This document shows, one piece after another, positions 1 through 9,313 of a DNA stretch of 64,000 nt. Source of the stretch: Candidatus Nitrosoglobus terrae (GTDB lineage: Bacteria > Pseudomonadota > Gammaproteobacteria > Nitrosococcales > Nitrosococcaceae). A program made the position numbers and the translations under genes. Numbering within the stretch: the first letter of the stretch is position 1; the number at the start of each line of letters is the position of its first letter. The notes under the pieces are model-generated. The model saw only the letters and a program-made list of their open reading frames with translations, did not search any database and had not been told where the DNA came from. Location: positions 930,001 to 994,000 of the forward strand of contig NZ_AP014836.1 in assembly GCF_002356115.1 (NCBI RefSeq), read 5' to 3'.

Positions 1-159
1 GAGTACCAGCATAATAAGCTTGATAATCCGGAGCTTTCTCAGGGGCAGCTGATTGCTGGGATGCACGCTCACCCAATACTTATTGAGAGACCCATCGTAC
101 TAGCTAAGGGTAAAGCAATAATTGGGAGACCTCCAGAGAAAGTGCTTGAAATTCTTTAA
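1..159 (+). CDS. Arsenate reductase-like (ArsC/YfgD family) protein, C-terminal 52 residues
   Basis: The gene enters from outside the window, and its frame is open from base 1 to a TAA at 157-159. The visible end contains HPILIERPIV and GRPPEKVLEIL, which match the C-terminus of the ArsC/YfgD thioredoxin-fold family. Those proteins reduce arsenate or act as glutaredoxin-dependent reductases. The catalytic Cys lies in the missing N-terminal part, so true arsenate reductase activity cannot be judged. The wrbA gene follows after 13 bases on the same strand, so the two are probably co-transcribed. Confidence 0.85.
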   Translation, partial: EYQHNKLDNPELSQGQLIAGMHAHPILIERPIVLAKGKAIIGRPPEKVLEIL

Positions 160-172
160 AATGAGGTAGTAA

Positions 173-778
<606 letters not shown>

Positions 779-830
779 TGAAATACGTTTAAGTTATCAG
801 TAAATAGTTGTTGCCTAAGGAGTAGTTCTT

Positions 831-1649
831 TTGCAAGCAGGTATTACGCTTCTTAAATCTCGGCTCATAAGAGCTGCAATGGAAGAAGATAGCTTAAAAT
901 GGCTATCACGATTAGAGATTTATACAGAACTGGATTCTACTAATCGTTATCTCTTGGATCGAGTAAAAGCAGGTAGCGCAAGCAAAGGGGAAGTTTGTTT
1001 AGCTGAAACTCAGCTATCAGGTAGAGGACGGTGTGAGCGGCTTTGGCTATCACCCCCAACGGGTAATCTTTACCTTTCGCTATTATGGTATTTCTCTACG
1101 GGTTCGCAGCTTTTATCTAGCTTAAGCTTAGCTGCTGGGGTGGCTGTATTACGCACCTTACAAGAGCAAGGAGTAACTAGCGCCGGTCTTAAATGGCCTA
1201 ATGATATTGTGCTCTGGGATTATCGTAAATTAGGTGGTATTCTGGTGGAATTAGTATCCAGAGGGGATATTATAGGAGCCATAATAGGAATAGGGCTTAA
1301 TGTTAATATGCCGATCTCCTATAGACAGCAGCTAAATCAGCCTTGCGCTGATCTATCAGAAGTAATGAATAATCGGTGGATCTCCCGTAGCCAGTTAGCT
1401 GGACGTTTAATCCATCATCTTTTATTAATTATGCGTAGATTTGAAAAACAAGGATTAAAAGACGATATTCTTAATGATTGGCGTAAATGGGATATCTGTT
1501 ATCAACGGGAAGTCTATTTACATTCAGATGATCAAATAATTAGCGGTACTGCCTATGGTATCGATAATAATGGCCGTTTATTATTATGGAGAAATGATGG
1601 AATATCTTGTTATTCCTATGGTGAGGTCAGTTTGAGGCCAGTTAAGTGA
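831..1649 (+). CDS. birA: Biotin--[acetyl-CoA-carboxylase] ligase lacking the HTH repressor domain
   Basis: This 272-residue enzyme would form biotinyl-AMP and attach biotin to the AccB lysine. The catalytic core is present: DSTNRYLLDR, the biotin/ATP loop GRGRCERLW, KWPNDIVLWDYRKLGGILVEL, and a C-terminal SH3-like domain. Full-length gammaproteobacterial BirA is about 320 residues and starts with a winged helix-turn-helix of about 60 residues that represses the bio genes. Here the protein begins where that domain would end (ITLLKSRLIRAAM resembles the BirA linker), and only about 50 bases separate it from wrbA. The start is TTG at 831, with AAGGAG 8 bases upstream. It overlaps coaX by 4 bases (GTGA). 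Confidence 0.92.
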   Translation: MQAGITLLKSRLIRAAMEEDSLKWLSRLEIYTELDSTNRYLLDRVKAGSASKGEVCLAETQLSGRGRCERLWLSPPTGNLYLSLLWYFSTGSQLLSSLSLAAGVAVLRTLQEQGVTSAGLKWPNDIVLWDYRKLGGILVELVSRGDIIGAIIGIGLNVNMPISYRQQLNQPCADLSEVMNNRWISRSQLAGRLIHHLLLIMRRFEKQGLKDDILNDWRKWDICYQREVYLHSDDQIISGTAYGIDNNGRLLLWRNDGISCYSYGEVSLRPVK

Positions 1650-2449
1650 TTCTATTAGTAGATATTGGTAATAGCCGGATTAAATGGGCTCAATTACATG
1701 GTGGTAAGCCCGTAGAGATCAAGGCTATGATACGAGGTAAGACGGGTATCAAGCGAGATCTATCTAAAGCTTGGAAGGGACTTGAGAGTATAAGCCAAGT
1801 TATTGTTGCCAATGTGGGAGGATCCAAGGTTGCAGAGCAATTGAGAGAATGGTCACAAAGTAATTGGCAGATAACCCCTGAGTTTTTGATTGCCCGTAGC
1901 AATGGCTATGGAGTACGAAATGCTTACTCTATACCTGAGGATTTAGGGATAGATCGATGGCTAGGTTTGATTGCAGTGCGCCAGCGCTATCGAAATGTTG
2001 ATCATAATAGCGCTATATGTATTATCGATTGTGGTACGGCTATTACCGTTGATGTACTTGCAGCTGGTGGTAAGCATCTAGGAGGATTGATTGTTCCTGG
2101 TTTGGTTAGCATGTCTAAATTATTAGTAGATAATACTGCAGGTGTTAATGAAATTAATGGAAAAATGGAGCACTCTCTCCTTGCTAGCACCACCAGCGCA
2201 GCGGTAAATGCTGGTGCATTATATGCGACTATTTCTTTTATCGATCGAATAAATAGTGATGTAGCCGCTGAAGTTAAAGGAGAGTTTAAGCGTATTATCA
2301 CTGGTGGTGATGCTCTTAGAATATTACCTTTACTACGGGATAAATATGAACATCTTCCCGATTTAGTTTTATGGGGCTTAGCCCAAGTGGCTAGAAACAC
2401 TGTATCTAAAGCTAAGCAAACAACAAGTGTAGATTATGCCACCCCATAG
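1646..2449 (+). CDS. coaX: Type III pantothenate kinase
   Basis: CoaX phosphorylates pantothenate in the first step of coenzyme A synthesis and belongs to the ASKHA fold. The 267 residues show VDIGNSRIKWA at the N-terminus (phosphate 1 loop), the DCGTAITVDVL segment near residue 128, GGLIVPGL, and ITGGDA near the C-terminus, all typical. The GTG start overlaps the birA stop, so the two are translationally coupled. The birA-coaX order is widespread in beta- and gammaproteobacteria. Confidence 0.95.
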   Translation: MILLVDIGNSRIKWAQLHGGKPVEIKAMIRGKTGIKRDLSKAWKGLESISQVIVANVGGSKVAEQLREWSQSNWQITPEFLIARSNGYGVRNAYSIPEDLGIDRWLGLIAVRQRYRNVDHNSAICIIDCGTAITVDVLAAGGKHLGGLIVPGLVSMSKLLVDNTAGVNEINGKMEHSLLASTTSAAVNAGALYATISFIDRINSDVAAEVKGEFKRIITGGDALRILPLLRDKYEHLPDLVLWGLAQVARNTVSKAKQTTSVDYATP

Positions 2450-2496
2450 ACAGCAAATAGTGTAAACTGCTAGGTTAATTTTAATAATTAAGTATA

Positions 2497-2571
2497 GCCG
2501 GGTTAGCACAGTGGTAGTGCAGCGGTTTTGTAAACCGAAGGTCGGGGGTTCAAATCCCTCACTCGGCACCA
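2497..2571 (+). tRNA. tRNA-Thr (anticodon TGT)
   Basis: A full cloverleaf can be drawn. The acceptor stem GCCGGGT pairs with ACTCGGC (one G-U pair), the anticodon loop TTTGTAA carries TGT, the T arm is GGGGG-TTCAAAT-CCCTC, and CCA is encoded at 2569-2571. It would read ACA codons. The base pair at the top of the anticodon stem is a G-A mismatch. The gene stands alone between coaX and the permease gene. Confidence 0.95.
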
Positions 2572-2608
2572 ATCGTAATTTACTCCTAACCATTAAACCA
2601 TAATAACT

Positions 2609-3658
2609 ATGCACCTTGTTCGCGATTGGTTACAGCGATATTTTTCCGATCCCCAAGTAGTAGGCTTAGCGATCCTACTTGTTGCAGGCTTTATCACCGT
2701 TGTCCTAATGGGGCATATGTTAGCACCTGCGCTTGCAAGCTTGGTGATAGCTTACCTGTTAGAAGGGAGTGTAGGCTGTATAGAGCGGTGGCGTTGTCCT
2801 CGATGGTTAGCGGTAACCTTAGTATTTGTTGTCTTCTTGGCTGTTCTATTTTCAGTAATATTTGGGCTGCTGCCTTTGCTTTCGCAGCAACTGACCCAGT
2901 TTTTTAAGCAGCTGCCTACCATGATAATTCGAGGGCAGGAGTTATTATTGGGTTTGCATGAACATTACCCTTATCTATTTTCTGAGGCGCAAGTTAAGGA
3001 GTTAATAAGCGCAATGCGCTCAGAGTTAGCTCAATTAGGACAAAAGGCCTTATCTCTTTCTTTAGCCTCGGTAGTGAGTCTTATTACCCTTGCGATGTAT
3101 CTTATTATTATGCCTATTTTGGTGTTTTTCTTTCTTAAGGATAAGAATCGCCTTATTAATTGGTTTAAGAAATATCTTCCTCAAGAACGGAAATTAGCTA
3201 CTCAGGTTTGGCACGATGTAGATTTTCAGATTAGCAACTATGTTCGAGGTAAGTTTCTTGAGTTCCTGATTGTGTGGATGGTGACTTTTATTACTTTTTA
3301 TTTTATGAATCTACAATTTTCTATGCTCCTGAGTGTATTAGTGGGGGCATCGGTTATTGTTCCCTATGTGGGCGCGTTAGTAGTGACTTTTCCTGTAACG
3401 TTTGTAGCTTATTCTCAATGGGGATTTACTTCTGATTTTGCTTATTTATTAACTGTTTACGGAATTATCCATGCCTTGGATGGTAATGTCTTGGTACCGT
3501 TATTATTTTCAGAAGTGGTAGATTTGCACCCAGTGGCAATCATTATAGCTATCCTAGTTTTTGGTGGTTTTTGGGGGTTCTGGGGGATTTTCTTTGCTAT
3601 TCCCTTGGCTACTTTAGTGCAGGCAGTACTTAAGACTTGGCCTAATTTGCCTCCTTAA
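2609..3658 (+). CDS. AI-2E family transporter (PerM/YdiK-like permease)
   Basis: This 349-residue membrane protein has paired hydrophobic segments near residues 15-55 and 65-90, a hydrophilic central part, and a hydrophobic C-terminal half. The C-terminal half carries VGASVIVPYVGALVV and HALDGNVLVPLLFSEVVDLHPVAIIIAILVFG-type segments, the hallmark of the AI-2E transporter family (formerly UPF0118). Members include autoinducer-2 exporters, Na+/H+ antiporters and PerM-like proteins. The substrate cannot be told from sequence. It starts 37 bases after the tRNA. Confidence 0.9.
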   Translation: MHLVRDWLQRYFSDPQVVGLAILLVAGFITVVLMGHMLAPALASLVIAYLLEGSVGCIERWRCPRWLAVTLVFVVFLAVLFSVIFGLLPLLSQQLTQFFKQLPTMIIRGQELLLGLHEHYPYLFSEAQVKELISAMRSELAQLGQKALSLSLASVVSLITLAMYLIIMPILVFFFLKDKNRLINWFKKYLPQERKLATQVWHDVDFQISNYVRGKFLEFLIVWMVTFITFYFMNLQFSMLLSVLVGASVIVPYVGALVVTFPVTFVAYSQWGFTSDFAYLLTVYGIIHALDGNVLVPLLFSEVVDLHPVAIIIAILVFGGFWGFWGIFFAIPLATLVQAVLKTWPNLPP

Positions 3659-3725
3659 TAAACATAGCAGTAAAAATAGGGTTGGGGAAACTTAACTTTT
3701 ATAAGGGAGGAGTACTGGGTTTTTT

Positions 3726-4526
3726 ATGCTTTTACAGCCAAATGAACTAAAACAGCAACTAGATGATCCTAATCTGCTGGTTGTTGATCTTTCCAATAAA
3801 GAATCCTATCTCTCCGGCCACATACCTAAGGCTGTGCACTTGGATTATATGGATATTGTGGCTGCTCGTCCTCCAGTCATGGGGCTTTTGCCAGATGCGC
3901 ATAATTTAAGCCTAACCCTCTCTCATATAGGTTTTACCCCTGAGCGTCATGTGGTTGCTTATGATAATGAGAGTAATGCTCGGGCTTCTCGCTTTCTTTG
4001 GACTTTAGAAGAACTGGGGCATGAACGGTCATCTCTACTGGATGGCGGTTTAAAGTCTTGGCTAGAGGAAGAACATTTGGTAAGTCAAGGGTCAGAAGAG
4101 ACTAAGGTACCTAGCGATTTTCATGGTCATTATCAAGGTAATAAAGCAGCAGATAGGGAATATATTTTAGCTCGTTTATTTGATCCTAATGTAGTGATAT
4201 TGGACGTTCGCTCTTCAGCAGAATACCATGGTAAGGATGTTCGTGCTAAACGGGGTGGCCATATTCTGGGAGCAGTAAATTTTGAATGGATTCAAGCCAT
4301 TGATCAGGAGCATGGTTTTCGCTTTAAGCCTGAGTCTGAATTACGATTGAGCTTAGAATCTTTAGGAATAACCCCAGAGAAAGAGGTGATTTGTTACTGC
4401 CAGACTCATCAGCGATCAGCCCATACTTTTATGGTATTAAAGTATTTAGATTATCCTCACATTAAAGGCTATCCAGGCGCGTGGTCAGAGTGGGGAAATG
4501 ATCCAGATACTCCCATTGAAGTGTAA
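3726..4526 (+). CDS. Sulfurtransferase with two rhodanese domains
   Basis: The protein is 266 residues with tandem rhodanese domains, roughly residues 5-118 and 135-262. Rhodaneses move a sulfane sulfur from thiosulfate or mercaptopyruvate to cyanide or a thiol via a cysteine persulfide. The catalytic loop of the second domain reads CQTHQRS after VICY, with Cys near residue 225. The first domain lacks a loop Cys (YDNESNAR) and is the usual inactive domain. The loop is not the CGSGVTA of SseA-type mercaptopyruvate enzymes, so substrate preference is open. Confidence 0.88.
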   Translation: MLLQPNELKQQLDDPNLLVVDLSNKESYLSGHIPKAVHLDYMDIVAARPPVMGLLPDAHNLSLTLSHIGFTPERHVVAYDNESNARASRFLWTLEELGHERSSLLDGGLKSWLEEEHLVSQGSEETKVPSDFHGHYQGNKAADREYILARLFDPNVVILDVRSSAEYHGKDVRAKRGGHILGAVNFEWIQAIDQEHGFRFKPESELRLSLESLGITPEKEVICYCQTHQRSAHTFMVLKYLDYPHIKGYPGAWSEWGNDPDTPIEV

Positions 4527-4569
4527 ATGAGAAATAGGGATTGTTTATATATTGATTGAGTTAATTTAG

Positions 4570-5349
4570 TTAGCTACGGCGAACAGTTATTACTGAAGGG
4601 TTAATCTGGCTCATACAGGTTAATACTACGCGATCAAAGCAATCTGTAAGGGATAATGCTATTTCAGCTGTTATTATGCCTTGTTTCTCCCATATTGGAT
4701 TATCTATCATATTAATAAGTGGGATTATTTTCGCGGTATGACTCTTTTTTAGACTGTTTTGGGCGCTAGCCAGTAATCTTGCGAGGTGTAATGGTCTTAG
4801 AGTTTCACCTTCTTTAATCTTAATAATAGATTCAATCTGCCTTACTTGATAGGCAATTTTCTCTGTGAGAGGTTGCCCGATAGCCAACACGGAGAGTATG
4901 GGTATGATAATAGTAGCTTCTTCTGGAATTATGGTTTCTTCGACTATGGGTGCTTTAATCCAATGATTATAAGATTCATCGGCCTTAACTAGACTAATGT
5001 CAAATTTAGCTTGTTGATGGATTCTTGCTACTAAAGTAGGCGGTACTCCTGCAAGATACCCTTTTCTTGCTGAAGGTTGAGCGTAAGCGATTAAACGGCG
5101 GGTGTTGGCTGCGGTTTTTATTAGCATAGGTAGCTGCTTCTCATGGGTAATCACTTGATAAGCAGAGATTTGATCTGGAAAAGGAGTAATATGCGCAGAA
5201 GTTGAAGTGATACCTACTCGACCGGGATAGAGTGTAGCTAAACGATATAGTGTAGTTTTTTTCCCCCCTGCCCCTGCTAAACAGACAATACCTATGCTAG
5301 GCTTAATCTCTAAAGCGTCTAGTAATGGACTAGGCTTGTTCACTATCAT
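4570..5349 (-). CDS. yqeC: YqeC-family protein (putative selenium-dependent molybdenum hydroxylase accessory factor)
   Basis: This 259-residue protein has an N-terminal P-loop (CLAGAGGKKTTLYRLA, residues 23-38), then ITSTSAHITP and a central LVKADES strand, as in the YqeC family. YqeC genes usually sit next to selenium-dependent molybdenum hydroxylase genes (yqeB, xdhD-like). None of those is visible here, so the gene is an orphan in this window. The cellular role is not established. It is convergent with the rhodanese gene (43-base gap). Confidence 0.75.
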   Translation of the reverse strand: MIVNKPSPLLDALEIKPSIGIVCLAGAGGKKTTLYRLATLYPGRVGITSTSAHITPFPDQISAYQVITHEKQLPMLIKTAANTRRLIAYAQPSARKGYLAGVPPTLVARIHQQAKFDISLVKADESYNHWIKAPIVEETIIPEEATIIIPILSVLAIGQPLTEKIAYQVRQIESIIKIKEGETLRPLHLARLLASAQNSLKKSHTAKIIPLINMIDNPIWEKQGIITAEIALSLTDCFDRVVLTCMSQINPSVITVRRS

Positions 5350-5456
5350 ATTAAGGATAAGGTAGTTATTTTGTAAGCGGAGGTAGATCTTTAGGAAAAA
5401 TTCTACTCTATACTAGCTATAAAGTTAGCCAAAATAGTAGAGGAGAATAGGTTTAG

Positions 5457-5693
5457 ATGGAAGCGGTAAATACTTGGGAGGCAATCTTATTGGGTCTTCT
5501 CGTTCTTTTTGTCATTTTATGGTCTCGGCCAGGGATCAAAGCCGCATTTCAGCATGCAGAAAAAATAGAGCAAAAGGACTGGAGGGGATTTTTACTCCCA
5601 ATCATACTAGTAATCTTATTTGTAGTATTTTTAGTTGTTATTTCAATGACGTTGAATAATAACCCTGATTATAGTCAAGGGCTGTCTTTATAG
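5457..5693 (+). CDS. Small two-helix membrane protein of unknown function
   Basis: This 78-residue protein has two hydrophobic segments, about residues 8-24 and 45-66. They are separated by a charged loop (SRPGIKAAFQHAEKIEQKDWRG). A purine-rich site (AGAGGAGAAT) lies upstream of the ATG. I do not recognise a named family. It sits between yqeC and fpr, both on the other strand, so it probably has its own promoter. An inner-membrane location is inferred from hydrophobicity only. Confidence 0.65.
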   Translation: MEAVNTWEAILLGLLVLFVILWSRPGIKAAFQHAEKIEQKDWRGFLLPIILVILFVVFLVVISMTLNNNPDYSQGLSL

Positions 5694-5707
5694 AAGGAAT
5701 ATTACCA

Positions 5708-6541
5708 TTACCAATATTTCTCTACAGATATTTGCCCGGGATGTCGTCGGCGATTTTCAGTAAGGCCTTTTTCCTTGAGTAGGGCGGTAGTATCTCGGAC
5801 CATATCTGGATTTCCGCAGATCATAACTTGAGATAATTTCTCGTCAATGGTAAGCCCAGTGTATTGAGCCATACGGCCATCGGTAATTGACGTAGTAATT
5901 CGCCCATAAATGGCACCTTCGCATTCTTCTCGGCTGACTAAGGGAACCATAATAAACTGATCTGGGTACTGCTTGTAGAGGATTTGAATGAGATCTTGGT
6001 AAACGAGCTCCTCACTCGTGCGCACTGAGTGGGCTAAAACAATTTTAGAGTATCGCTGCCAAGGTTCCTGAGTTTGAAGGATAGAGAGGAAGGGACCGAT
6101 TGCTGTTCCTGTAGATAACATCCAAAGAGTATCAGTGGTTTGAATCTGGGAAAGAACAAGAAACCCCGCAGCTTTTCGGAAAAGCCAAACTTTATCTCCT
6201 GATTTTAATTCTGCAAGGCGAGGTGATAGAGATCCTTCCGAGACTATAATTGAATAAAATTCCAAATGAGGCTTATTAGGAGGATTAACAAAAGAATAGG
6301 ATCGGGTGACAAATTCACCATTAATAATCAAACCTAAGCGGCCAAATTGACCGGCCTCAAAGGTAACCTCGGTGGCTTCCACCTGAAGTGAGTAAAGCCA
6401 TCGAGTCCAATGATGATTAGCAATGACTTGCCCTTCTACCCACTTGCTGGTATCCACCAATGATTCGGTGTTTTCAATTTCTAGTGTTGATATAGTCGCC
6501 ATAAAATTTATTTTACCTGAAGTATTATCTAGCGCAATCAT
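5708..6541 (-). CDS. fpr: Ferredoxin--NADP reductase
   Basis: This is an FAD enzyme that passes electrons between NADPH and ferredoxin or flavodoxin in the cytoplasm. The 277 residues show the FAD-binding FEAGQFGRLGL and TRSYSFVNPP, the NADP-binding LWMLSTGTAIGPFLSIL, and the bacterial Fpr ending in a C-terminal Tyr-Trp (VEKYW). The first ATG (6541) has no clear ribosome site. The ATG at codon 14 (6502) would give a 264-residue protein closer to the typical length, so the real start is uncertain. It lies 19 bases after the SDR gene stop and may form an operon with it. Confidence 0.93.
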   Translation of the reverse strand: MIALDNTSGKINFMATISTLEIENTESLVDTSKWVEGQVIANHHWTRWLYSLQVEATEVTFEAGQFGRLGLIINGEFVTRSYSFVNPPNKPHLEFYSIIVSEGSLSPRLAELKSGDKVWLFRKAAGFLVLSQIQTTDTLWMLSTGTAIGPFLSILQTQEPWQRYSKIVLAHSVRTSEELVYQDLIQILYKQYPDQFIMVPLVSREECEGAIYGRITTSITDGRMAQYTGLTIDEKLSQVMICGNPDMVRDTTALLKEKGLTENRRRHPGQISVEKYW

Positions 6542-6560
6542 TCAAAATAGCTATTTTTTG

Positions 6561-7433
6561 CTAGCAGTGTTCCCAAAACTCCTCATTCCATGGACGAAGA
6601 TCTAGTTCACTAGTCCACGCTGTTTTAGGCTGTTTATGTAAAAATACAATAGATTCTACTATATCGTTTGCGTCAGCATACGGGGAATCACGATGTTCAT
6701 CAGTCTCTTCTCTAATATCAGCATCAATCATAACGTGGCACACATGAATTCCCTTAGGCCGTAGTTCTCTGGATAAGACTTGTGCCAATGCTCGCTGCCC
6801 AAATTTACCTACGGCTAAATTGAGATGCGTTGATCTCCCTACCATTGATGATGTTGAGCCAACTAAAATGATTGTTCCTCTTGTTTGAAGTAACATGGCT
6901 TTAGCAGCCACATGAGAAACTAAGAACGCGCCTAAACAATTATGTCTCCAGCTATTTTCAAATGCTGGAACCTCTACGTTTATACTGTTGCCGGGGCCAA
7001 AGCTTTGAAGACCGTAAACCACGAGATCAGGGGTTCCATGGTGCTCAACTATTTTCTTAAAAAGTGCGTTAACAGAAACTTCCATTGTAACATCACATGC
7101 ATAAGCAGAGGCTGATTTACCTTGCTGCGTAATATCTGCTATCAGAGAATCTAGCTTACTGATATTCCTTGAAATGAGAATAATTTGGAATGATTCTTGC
7201 GCAAGACGATAGGCAAGCGCATAGCCAAATCCTGGGCCAACACCCACTATTACGGCAAGTTTTGAATGAGCTATATTATTAGTCTGATTTATAAATTCAA
7301 GATCGGTATCAGATTTGTAATAGCTTCCACTGCGTAACTTTGTCCGCCTTAGAAAACTAAATTCTAAACAAATTGGTCCTAGCGGGAGTCGGCGCCGTAT
7401 TTTTAATTGCCGCCAGAATTTTTCTATATTCAT
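6561..7433 (-). CDS. Short-chain dehydrogenase/reductase family protein, non-classical active site
   Basis: The protein has 290 residues with an SDR Rossmann fold starting near residue 60. GVGPGFG is the glycine-rich cofactor loop, LISRN follows beta-2, and VGSTSSM carries the catalytic-serine region. The usual YxxxK is replaced: the Lys is present in NLAVGK but the Tyr position is not Tyr. A subgroup of SDR proteins annotated as SDR family oxidoreductases shows this pattern. The first 55 residues are basic and not part of the fold, with no good ribosome site before the ATG, so the true start may be internal. Substrate unknown. Confidence 0.75.
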   Translation of the reverse strand: MNIEKFWRQLKIRRRLPLGPICLEFSFLRRTKLRSGSYYKSDTDLEFINQTNNIAHSKLAVIVGVGPGFGYALAYRLAQESFQIILISRNISKLDSLIADITQQGKSASAYACDVTMEVSVNALFKKIVEHHGTPDLVVYGLQSFGPGNSINVEVPAFENSWRHNCLGAFLVSHVAAKAMLLQTRGTIILVGSTSSMVGRSTHLNLAVGKFGQRALAQVLSRELRPKGIHVCHVMIDADIREETDEHRDSPYADANDIVESIVFLHKQPKTAWTSELDLRPWNEEFWEHC

Positions 7434-7624
7434 ATTCGCTGTAAGTAGTACGCTATATTATTTATAAAAAGCCATATCGTTTACTCCTCAGAAAACTTAA
7501 GAGTAGCTTCAGAAATTTATTTTTATTTAAAGCCGGTAAAATTATTGAATCGAATAGCGATTAGCAATGATTTATTGTTTACTGGTATTTCATAGATAAT
7601 TCTATTTTTTGGATTTTTATTGCT

Positions 7625-7673
7625 AATGTAGCCATAGTAGCTACATTTTACCTGAAGGGGTATTAGGCCTAAT
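7625..7673. promoter_or_regulatory. Two inverted repeats in the divergent intergenic region (7434-7743)
   Basis: The 310-base gap between the divergent SDR and aldo/keto reductase genes contains two inverted repeats. The first is AATGTAGC-N7-GCTACATT at 7625-7647, with perfect 8-base arms. The second is the 12-base palindrome ATTAGGCCTAAT at 7662-7673. Both lie 70-120 bases before the aldo/keto reductase start, where a regulator could bind. The rest of the gap is AT-rich with no gene visible. Regulatory function is inference. Confidence 0.4.
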
Positions 7674-7743
7674 CTCTATCTATAAAGAGCTTATACAAGC
7701 GACTTAGATTCTTAAAATTCTAATCTATTAGGAAGAAGTTCTT

Positions 7744-8700
7744 ATGAATAATATTTTATATTTTGATGATGGTGGAACCATGCCTCAGCTTGGCCTAGGT
7801 ACTTGGAAATCAAAACCAGGTGAAGTCTATGACGCAGTGCGTGAGGCGATTCGTGTAGGGTATCGTCATATTGATTGTGCGCATCTTTACGGTAACGAAG
7901 CAGAAATAGGTCAAGCGCTGAAAGATGCTATGAATGAAGAAGGTATAAAGCGCGAAGCGCTATGGATAACCTCTAAGCTTTGGAATAATGCCCATCATCC
8001 TAAAAATGTCAAACCGGCATTAAGGGTTACTTTAGAGAATTTACGTTTAGATTATCTTGATTTGTATCTCATGCACTGGCCGGTCGCCCAGCAAGAAGAT
8101 TCAATTTTTCCAGAAAATGCTATGGATCTAATCTCTCTTGAAAAATTGCCCCTTACCGAAACTTGGAGTGCTATGGAGGAGTGTGTAGATAATGGCTTAA
8201 CAAGATATATAGGCGTTTCTAACTTCAGTGCTCATAAATTATCACTGATTTTAGAAGAAGGGCGAATGAAACCCGTTATGAATCAGATAGAGCTACATCC
8301 TTATTTGCAGCAAAGTGCTCTATTAAATTTTTGTAAAGAGAATCATATTCACGTGACTGCCTATTCTCCGCTGGGATCAGTAGATCGGCCAGCAATTATG
8401 AAGGCAAAAAATGAGCCGTTGTTGCTAGAAGATCCAGTCATTAAAACAATTGCCAAGCAGCATCATGCTAGTCCGGCACAGATTTTAATTGCTTGGGCAT
8501 TGCATCTCGGTGTAGCGGTCGTTCCAAAATCAGTGAACCCGCAGCGTATTCGGCAAAACTTTGAATCTTCAAAGCTGGTACTGAGTGAATCGGAGATGGA
8601 GGAGATTACTGGCTTGGATCTGCATCGTCGCTACCTAGACGGGAATATATGGGCTATTCCTGGCAGTGGTTATACTTTAGAAAATCTCTGGGATGAATAG
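7744..8700 (+). CDS. NADPH-dependent aldo/keto reductase
   Basis: This 318-residue TIM-barrel enzyme is of the aldo/keto reductase superfamily. The catalytic tetrad is visible: Asp and Tyr in HIDCAHLYGNE, Lys in WITSKLWN, and His in LYLMHWP. The cofactor-binding IPKS-like segment reads VVPKSVNPQRIRQNF. Members reduce aldehydes and sugars; the C-terminus and size resemble the AKR branch close to aldose/alcohol reductases. AGGAAGAAG lies just upstream of the ATG. The gene is monocistronic and divergent from the SDR/fpr pair. Confidence 0.92.
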   Translation: MNNILYFDDGGTMPQLGLGTWKSKPGEVYDAVREAIRVGYRHIDCAHLYGNEAEIGQALKDAMNEEGIKREALWITSKLWNNAHHPKNVKPALRVTLENLRLDYLDLYLMHWPVAQQEDSIFPENAMDLISLEKLPLTETWSAMEECVDNGLTRYIGVSNFSAHKLSLILEEGRMKPVMNQIELHPYLQQSALLNFCKENHIHVTAYSPLGSVDRPAIMKAKNEPLLLEDPVIKTIAKQHHASPAQILIAWALHLGVAVVPKSVNPQRIRQNFESSKLVLSESEMEEITGLDLHRRYLDGNIWAIPGSGYTLENLWDE

Positions 8701-8818
8701 TTTAAACTTAGTATTTCACAAGAGAGAATAGCCTCCTTAAATGCCTATTATTATTCTTTTCTACTAGGGCGTAGGGCAGTTATCTGTAGCTATTGAGCTT
8801 ATTTTATGGGAGTTTTCT

Positions 8819-9283
8819 ATGAATTTTTTAAGGCGTACTATTGATCTTGCAATGAAGAATGTAGAAGAAGGGGGGCGGCCTTTTGCTACCGTTATCGTGT
8901 GTAACGGGGAGGTGATTGCTGAAAGTCCCAATAGGGTAGCTCAAACCCAAGATCCAACAGCCCATGCAGAGATTTTGGCTATCCGGGACGCTTGCACCAA
9001 ACTAGGTACCGAACATCTAACTGACTGCGATATTTATATCTTAGCTAGCCCTTGCCCCATGTGCCTTGGTGCCTTGTATTACTGTAGTCCTCGTCAAGTG
9101 ATCTACATTGTCACGCGAGAGGATTACGCTCAATTCTATCATGATGATCGCAAGTATTTTGAGCTTAATACTTTTTATACTGAGTTTAGCAAGCCAATGA
9201 GTGAGCATCGGCTACCCATAATTCAGCAGCAAGATGATAGAGCACTGAGAGTCTATCAACGCTGGCAGGCGCTTAATAGCTAA
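8819..9283 (+). CDS. Nucleoside/nucleobase deaminase (guanine deaminase-like CMP/dCMP family)
   Basis: The 154-residue zinc hydrolase has the two signature motifs: TAHAEILAIRDA (zinc His and catalytic Glu, near residues 52-54) and SPCPMCLGAL (two zinc Cys). Length and motif spacing resemble the bacterial guanine deaminase GuaD rather than the tRNA deaminase TadA. Guanine to xanthine is therefore the likely reaction, but a related nucleoside substrate is possible. GGGAG precedes the ATG. Confidence 0.85.
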   Translation: MNFLRRTIDLAMKNVEEGGRPFATVIVCNGEVIAESPNRVAQTQDPTAHAEILAIRDACTKLGTEHLTDCDIYILASPCPMCLGALYYCSPRQVIYIVTREDYAQFYHDDRKYFELNTFYTEFSKPMSEHRLPIIQQQDDRALRVYQRWQALNS

Positions 9284-9313
9284 CTAGCCCAAGCGTGCTA
9301 TTAATTTTACTCA

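Noticed and set aside
2002-2400. Open frame on the minus strand opposite coaX
   Set aside because: It is the antisense shadow of a well-conserved kinase gene and has no family features. Similar shadows opposite tilS, cstA, pyrG and others were also left out.
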